From positions 10,963,501-11,027,500 of the forward strand of contig JAXRKN010000045.1 of the NCBI GenBank assembly GCA_038502055.1: a DNA stretch of 64,000 nt. Reading direction: 5' to 3'. The notes beneath the pieces are model-generated. The model made no database searches. It had not been told where the DNA came from and was given only the letters and a program-made list of their open reading frames with translations. Made by a program: the position numbers and the translations under genes. This document shows, in pieces, positions 48,905 through 57,900 of the stretch. This DNA is from Tanytarsus gracilentus (Eukaryota; Arthropoda; Insecta; Diptera; Chironomidae). Each line of letters begins with the position of its first letter. The stretch's first letter is position 1.

Positions 48905-51900
48905 CTGCGAGTTGAAAGAGAAATTTTAAAAGTGAACTTTTGTGATTTAAAGTTTAAAATTGAGAGGAAAAATAATAAAAAATGTTTTAGGGAAAATGGA
49001 CGATTTCTTGATTTTTCAAATTTCACCTTTGAATATTTTTTAATTCACCTTTTCCATCACTTTAAATGAGACTCAAATAGAAGAAGCAGAAGAGAGTCAA
49101 ATGAATTATGAAAGGAAGGAAAATGATATCATTAAATAACCTTCATTTCCCATCCTCTTGCTTCAGCAACTCATTTCATTTGTTGCCACTTCATTTCCAT
49201 GACTCGCTTCTCATTAAAAATTTAAAGAGGAAGTTGTGAAGAGAAAATTATAAAAATTCTGTTGTATTTTTAAAACAATTTTTTTTGTTTTCAACATGAT
49301 TGCACATAGTTACATGATGAAAGCTTAGTAAGTAATTTAATATGCTGTAAAGGAATGAACATTGAAGTTTGCTTACTTTTCTCTACATTGTAAAACCTTC
49401 AGCATTCATTCCCAGCTAAATTGAACAATAAAGTTTTACAAGTTACCACAAATTACTTTTTGAAATTAATTAGAAACGAGAGGTTTGCAAAATTGACTCA
49501 ATTTCCCCTTTTTTATATGAAAACTTTTCTCTCAAACTATCAAAAAAGCTTTCCACAAAGCTTTAATGAAAGCTTACTCAAAACTTAAAATTTTAAACTC
49601 ACATACAAAACTTTATAATTTGCGGTAACCAACAAAACGAACGAAACTTTAGCATACCTGGATGAGGGATAACTAGCAGCTGCTGTAATGATGCAGATCA
49701 CACAATTTTCGTCTTTTTCATGTAAACTAGCGATGAAGCACAGCTTCACACAATTATTCGTGCACACAACACGGAGAGATAGAGAAAAAGGGGATGATCG
49801 TAAAACTTCTTTTTTTTACTTTGAGCGGTGAATTTTAAAATCTAGCGATAAGGAAACCGAAAACAACTTCATTTATGCACTTTTTTGCATAATACATAAT
49901 TTTTTCTCTCTATATATAATTGCGGTGAAGTACTTCATTATAATGGAAGGCTTTCTCATCTTCACTTAAAATACAATTATTTTTGCGCGCATGCTACGAG
50001 GAGAAGACTTTGTGTTGGGGAGTGATTGAGTGATGACGAATGAGTAAAATGTAAATCCAGCACTATGTAAACTATTTTCTGCATAAAATCATCGTTCGCG
50101 AGATGGGGTTGGAGGGAGAGAGAAGAGAGAAGAGAAAATTGTAGATTAATTTGCATTTTTATTACGCTAAATTAAAAAAAATTATATCTGCCTCGTCAAC
50201 GCCATCATCGCGTCGCATCACGAGCAGAAATAATTTAATTTTTTTTCGCTTACTGCAACTCATGCAACAATAAACACATTTTATTACACTCAATTTATTT
50301 TTTTTTGCCAGTTAACTCTCAAAAAAAATTATAACCACATTTAAAAATAAATTATCCATTTTTTTCGGATGAGAGATTTTTATAATAAATTTTCGCATAT
50401 AATTTTTTTACACCAAATTTATATTAAAAAAAGGCTAAAGTGAGGTTTGGAGAGAGATAAAAATATACCTGGTTCAGTTAATACTCTCGTTAGGTTTACT
50501 TTTAGAATTATTAGTAGATTTAGTTAAGAGAGAGAAGATTAAAATGATGCTGCTTAATTCCTGCCTGGGACATGCCCTAATATTACGTTAAAATTCAAAA
50601 ATCCTCATACAAATAAAATTTAAATCTCGGCTCTTACGTATTTTCAATAGACAATATACAAAAAGTATACTTTTATTTAAATTTACGACCCCAACGGTTT
50701 TCATGTCCCACTCAAGCTTAATTGATAGTTAGAGAGAGACATTAAGATATATATCTGAGACATTTCAGGGGGAGAGAGGGGAGGAGGAGATAAGTTTCCA
50801 ACTTTTTACAAGCCAGGAATCTTTGAATAAATGTATGCGCAACCGATTATGCCGACGACCGTAAAACAAATCAGCATCATGATCTTTTTCTGGAAAATAT
50901 CGTGGTTAGTAAGAAAAAGAGGGAGGGTTAAAAGTTGTTAGATTAAAGCTCAAGATATTTTTATGTGGAAATTCGATTTTTTTTAGAAACGAGTCAGACG
51001 CGAGTTGAAAATTAACTTAACATAAAAATTATTTTAACTTTTTTTAAGTTTTTAAATTTTCATAACGAATTTTAATTTTTTAAATCACCAAAAAAAAATA
51101 ATTTTTAAAACTTTTAAAAGCTCACGTGTCTGACTCCTAGCAATAACTTTTTTCTGATTTTTAAATTAAATTTTTACGTCATAAATTTATTCGAAGCATC
51201 TTCAATAAATTCAACCTCGAATTTCCACGCAAAAGTAATAAATTTTTATAATAAGTCATGAAGGAAATGTAGCTGACATTCAGCGACATTGACTGAACAT
51301 GAAATGATACGATTTTCGAGAAAGGGATCTGTAAAAAAAGGGGTCTCATGCATAAAGTCATCCCTGAGTATAAAAATGGTAATAAAAAGAATGCAAGCTT
51401 AAAAAATTAAACCCATATGAGCTCAAAACCATTCCATCGGTTAGTTATGGTTATTAAGGAGTAATCCACTGCATGTCTGCCATTACAATTTATTGTTAAT
51501 GCTCGTTAGTAAGAAGGGACACATTTGTGAAAATGTAGATTGAAAAAATTTTACTACCTTCTTCTTGTCTGCTGATTTGACTTTCAATTTTCTATCGACG
51601 TTCGCCGCTGATGAAGGCCTTAATTGAAATTCATTTTGAGATCAGTTTGATGACGCATGTGGAATTTATTGAGACTTGGTAACGGTACATAAAAATTATA
51701 TATATATATTTTTGGACGAAAAGGGAAATAAGGAAAAAAGGGAAGAAGAGTTTATGATGACATCATAAAAATCATTGTCGAGTTGATGCTTTTTTTCTGT
51801 TGAGACGGCAGTTCTTTTTTCTCTTGATGATGAATAAGCGATTATCTGAAGAAGCTCACTAGATATAACAGGAGCATGATTCCTACTATCGTCAGGCAGA

Positions 51901-54900
51901 TTAGGATATAAATTTTTTTCTGGAAAAATGTTTGTGTTGAATAAAAATCTGATTAGCAATTTTGAATATTTTTTTTATATATGCTTGTAGGGTGAAAAAA
52001 GATTAGAAGAATTTTTGCAGTCCTGACCTTCACCTTTTTTTTAGTTTAACCTTAAAAGATTTTTTTATGATACAAAATCCGGTATTTTAAGAGTTTTTTT
52101 ACTCCATAAGAACCAAACGAGGAGGATTAGAGCTAACATCGTCAATAAGATTAACATTATCATCTTTTTCAGCATTTTTTTGATATGGAAAAATTTAATC
52201 GTAAGCAATTCATAAAAGCATTAGATTAGATTTCTACCGTATAATGTACGTCATGCATAAATTCATGCTACTAGCATGCATAAATTCACATTCACGTGAT
52301 TCATGTAGTGTTATAGCGCTATAAATCAGCGGCTCACATATTGTGGAGAGTAGAATTTTCAAGGGATGGAAAATAAATTTAAAAAATTATTTTGATTTAA
52401 ATTTTAATGAATTTAATTAAATAAAAAATATTTTTTTGAATTTTTAAAATGTTCACCCCTTGAAAATTAAATAAATTTTCATTTGAATTTCATAAAAGTT
52501 TTAAGCCAATTCTTTTTTCGCCACATTAAAGCTTCAACAGGACGTCACAAGTAACAACAACGATAGCAATTTCATTAAATTGTCATTTTTTAGTACCTGC
52601 TACTCATTCTCAATTTTGATTATCCAATTTATTAATGTGCAATAAAATATTTGACGAGTGTTTTTAATAATTTTTTTACTTTAGAATCCAGGAATGAATT
52701 TGTTTAAACCGAAATAGCTTGCCACGCAGATTATGAGAATCGTTAGGCAGATCAACATTATAATCTTCTTCTGTAAGAGGTAAAATCCAATATGAGCAAC
52801 AATAATCGTCTCGAGACCATGACCCTTTTTTTATGTACACAAGATTTATGCTGTTGAGCTATGAAACTAGAGCATGCATTATAAATTCGCACATGCGTTT
52901 TGGAGAATTTCTCAATTTTGGATTGTATGATAAAAAAAAATTTGGAAATTATATTAATTTTTTACACGCACACACTCGCGATAAAAATTATAAATTTGTG
53001 CATTATAAATTCAACACAAATCTCTCATCGATTATGAAATAATACAAAATATGTGAACATCGAATTTTCAACACCTATTTTTTTGTTGTTATAAAATACC
53101 TGAATTAAATGTTCGATTTTTTTTCTCTCCAATGATTTTTAATCACGTCAATTTTTAAATTTTTTCAAATTTTTTTAATGACGATTTTTTTAGCTCCTCT
53201 CGATAATTTTTTTTTGCGATAAATTAAAAATTTTTGCGCGCACTCCAAAACGATAAATTTTAGCTGAACAATTTTTAGGTTTGAACATTTTACAATCCAG
53301 GAATCCATGTGGCAATGTAGCCGCAAATGATGAGCGCAAGTATCGACACACAGATCAAAATCATGATCTTCTTCTGCAAATTTTTAAATTTCAATTTATG
53401 AGAAATTTTTAAAGCACATAGAACAAGTTTTCATTTTTTTGAAAAGGAGTGCATTGGAATTTATTTTTTTTGTGTGTTGTGTGCGGCATTGGCAAAAGTT
53501 TAATAGGTGATAAAATTAATAATTTATTTGTGTGTCATACAATAAAAGTTATTGAGATAGGAGAAAAGTTTAAAAAGGGAAGCGAAAAAAGAGTTTTTCT
53601 TGTTTGTGTAAAATTATGCTTAAAAGTCGTTTCATTTTCAGTTGTAAATTGTGTGCGTGTTTTTCATCGTGTCAGTAAAATTTTCATGCAATATTTCTCT
53701 TTCGTTTATTAAAAAGTAAAAGAATCGAAGAAAATAATTTAATAAAAAAATTACATGCTCGGAAAAAAACAAATTGAAATCATAAAAAAAGCTCTCGTTG
53801 CCCTTTCAATGTACACACGGAAGTCGGCGTTAATTGAAATTAATTCATGTCGCTCTTTTTTCAGTGTTAATTAAATTTTTCACTTTATTACGACAGCTCG
53901 CTTTTAATTTCTCATTTTTCATTGTTCTTTCAGCTCTGTGAAATTATTAAAGAGCTCGATGGTTTTGAGAACGGTTCTTTTGTGAGTCACTCGAGGGATC
54001 GTCCATAAATTTTTTAATGTTTGGCAAAAATAAATTCTGTCTTGATATCTTATGAGACCCGAAGGGATTGCAGTTTATCAAAAGCATGTAAATTGAACTC
54101 TAGAGAGGTAAAATGTTTTTTTTGGCTGCATTAAACCCAGAAATTTTTTTTGAAGCTTTAACAATTTTTCAAAAATATTTTTGAAAGCTTTTGATAATAT
54201 TTAAATGTCAACCCATGTTCATCATAAATTTTGCGTCTTTTTTAACAAAATTACCATTTCACTTCGATATTCTCCGCTCCTCTATCTCATAATTTAATTT
54301 AATACAAGCTTCTTGATATCCCTCAAAAGACATTGTTTACATCCCATCCCACCGTATCATGTTCCGCGAGCAAAACATTTTTTTTTCACTCGATAAGAAA
54401 TTTTCTTTCAATTTTTCTTCGTCTTCACACAACTGCGACGATCTACTACGTGATGTGATTAATAAAACGGAGAGGAAGAAATTCTGGTTCTATTTGATAA
54501 TAAATGAGCTAATATATCGCACCTAATCCCGCTGGCAGCAAGTTTAAAGTCACACTCATTTATCTAAATTTCCTCGTTTCATGACTTTCCGTTATAAATT
54601 TGAAAATTTTTCATCTTCCGCTTCGGATCTCATTAAATTTGTGCTAAAATTTTACAGCGTCTTCCTGCAGCAATTCCCAAAAGCTCTCATGTGAATGTGG
54701 TGTGAACAACAGCAGTTGGAGAAAATTGTTATTTATGGATGCAACTGTAATACGCTCATGTACGATCGCTTATACTCGATAAAACTACTTTTATTGATTT
54801 TCCCGCACATTTTCGTTTATGCATAGAATCTTTTCATAAATCTGGCGTGAGTGTAAGTTATGCCTTTTTCACACTCTCACATACAGTCATCAATAACTCA

Positions 54901-57900
54901 CTGACGAAGCGTAAAAATCACTTAAGGGGTGAAAGGATGTAAATTCTCTGAATTTGTGTAAGTTCATGGAATGAACATTTAAAAAATTTGCCATATTTGA
55001 ATGCAAAAAAAAATCTGATAAAAATTTAAATTTTGCACTCTCAAATTTTTTTAAAAATATTTTCCCGTTATAAAATTTAAACTTACTTTAACGTATTTTT
55101 TAAATTCAAAAATTCCTCCCTCTTGCATTTAAATTTCAGCAAAAATAGTTTTTAACGCCCTTAAAATTATTTCCATGTCCAAAAACCAAAAAATATGGTT
55201 TTAAAAGCTCGCACATCAAAAAAATAAATCTATAAAAATTGAAAGCTCTAAAAAAGTTGTTAATTACTTTCTTTTACGGCTCTTTTGTCAATATTGTTCA
55301 ATTCACAAAAGAACCCTCAAAGTATTTTCATAAAAGTTTAATTTTCTCCAGACACTCGAGTGAATAATCTATTTTAATAATTTTTCACGTAAAAAACTAA
55401 TTTTTTTCATTCACAAAAGTCTTGATGGCGTTCAGTTGAGGAAGTAAAAAACAATGTGAATATTTTTCCCCCAATAATATTTTTTTGGCGTCAAGAGGGC
55501 ATTAAATAAATGTAACATTGATATCGATTAGTGGTAAATTTTCTGCCTTTTCATCGTTGATCAGCAATTACTTGCAATCACGCGACATAATGGCGCTAAC
55601 TTAATTATCGCATAATCAGAATGAGCTGTCATGTTTAACCCGCGAAGAAATTCTTATGATTAATAATTTTCTACATGCTAAAAAAAATAAAATCGAACGT
55701 AATTTTTACACTTTTTTTATTCTTATTATTTTCACACTTCATAAACAGTCGCGTGAAATTTTTCACCCCTCTCAATTTCTGGGCCACAGATATAATATTA
55801 AAAGTATTATTAAAACCACTGCCGTTATAGTCAGGCATATCAATATCATTATCTTTTTCTGTAAATGAAAAGAGAGAAGAAGTTTAAAAAATTACTTTTT
55901 CTTGTTTCTTAAATCCACAAAACCACCTAAACGTAATCATGAAAAGCTTCACAGACATTAATCAGGATAAGGAATACTGAGTCGACTTGGTGTGTGTGGA
56001 GAGAGAGAGTGGAAAAGTGTGAAAAGTTACAGCTGAGAAAAAGAAGAGCGGAAAAATTTTTCCTCCCTTTTTTTCACGAGCTCGTAAAACAAACAAACAC
56101 ATTGGTTGCAGAAGGATATTGAAATGGATGAGGAGCAGACACACACAACAAAAAAGAAATTGTTTTATTGTAATGACAGCACAGAGAGAAAAACTTTCTT
56201 AATGAGAAGAAATATGAAACATTGAAGCACATTGAAAAGAAAACTTTCAGCAAAAAGTTGAGAGAAAGTTTCAGATGATCATCCTCACATGCCAACGGAA
56301 CATTGACATTACATAGATATTTCCAATCTAAAACACTTCAATTATCGTCAACATCTTTGACGCACGCAAGACACTCTCATGCGTCATGTCACCATTGATA
56401 AAAACCCAATATCAACTGAGTAACGTTTAATGTTCGTTCGAGTGAGATTTTCAAGAAATTCAAGTTGAAAGTTTTTGTAATTTTTAAAGAAAAAGATGGG
56501 TTAAAAGCTGTAAATCACAAAAAGCTTTTTATTTTTGAAACTTTGATAATTTCTATGCTATAAAATTTTAGAGCAAACATTTTATTATGAAACTTTTTTC
56601 TATAATTTTTTAACGAAACTTTTTTTAAACAAATGTTTCAACCCCATTTAATTTCTCGAAATGAATTTACTCAGGGCATAATTCATTGTGACATCGAAAG
56701 ACATCAATTAGAAAAGAATTGTGAAATTGAAATCTCGACTCGAAAAAGGTGTAGAAAGAAAAGCATATAGAGATTAAGTTGAACTAAATTGAGGTTCACA
56801 AAAATAATTTATAGATCAATTTGAGTCGAGGGAAGAATGAATGTATTGTAGTGCATGCTATCTTCACATACACACCGAGATTTAAGTTTAATGAGAAATT
56901 CTTCTGCATCCTTCATCCCATACGTGATGATGTCTGTTGTATCATCGCACCTTATGGCTCGAGAGTAAGGCAATTGTGGAAAACTTCTCGCAATTTGACA
57001 ATTTTTCACAGCTCGTGATGAGAAAAATTTGCTCCTCTTTTCTCTCATTCCGTTTACTGAAAATGTTCTTGTTTTTACTTTCTCTTGCGTGTGTAATGTT
57101 ATCGCAAACCATTTATCATCTTTTTTCCCTGCGCCACTTTTGTTTTTTAACTAACGAAGAAAAGCTTTGCGAAAGCACAGCACGACGTTAAGCAAACTAA
57201 ATGAAAAATCACAATTAAACATCGCTCCACGGAGAGACATATGAGCGACACAAGAGCATATTGCGCACATCGTGTAGGAATTCGCTATAAATTTTAATTT
57301 TTTTAATACCATAAGTTTTCCCCATAAAAAAAATCTCATGAAAAATGTGAAGAAATTTTTATAAAGTTTGCAGAATATATAAAAAAACTTTTTTCCTCTT
57401 GCATAGTTTTAATATCAAATACCTTCACAATCTCGTGCTTGAAAATGTCTATGTGACTTTCGAAAAGCCCATCTGCCACCATCACCGAAATCTTTATCTC
57501 GTCGACTGTACCATAAATTATGAGTGCGTTAGAAAATATATATTTATGTGAGCTCGTGTGTGTATGTAATTTATATCTAATGTATCTTATCAGCAAAGGC
57601 AGCACATGCGGTGCTTTAGATATTTAACTCTTAAGGGAATCACTCGCTATAATCTGTACAATATTAAAGTCTGGAGAACGAAGCGAGATGATTTATGAAG
57701 ATTTTAAATGGAAATTTTAAAATTTGAATCGCGTTAACGACTTTTTAATTTTCAGGTTTTTTTAAATTAAATTTTCATCTGAAATTTATGGACAGCCTTT
57801 AAAGTGGCTCTCAGGACAATTCCCTCGATGTTTTCAGGTTTGTAATTACAAAGGCATTAAACTTTAATGACCCTAATAAATTTTGAGGAAAGTCATTAAA

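Noticed and set aside
51548..51640. Exon-like minus-strand block ending in donor AAGAAGAAG|gtagta, reading [19 protein letters not shown] in one frame
   Set aside because: The frame opens only shortly upstream. An acceptor in syntaxin phase gives an early stop, and there is no hydrophobic anchor or recognised family.
51750..51797. AG followed by Lys-Lys codons and a short ORF ([14 protein letters not shown]) downstream of Syx1A last exon 5
   Set aside because: It has the CAG-Lys-Lys start but only 14 codons and too few hydrophobic residues to span a membrane; it lies in the presumed 3' UTR.
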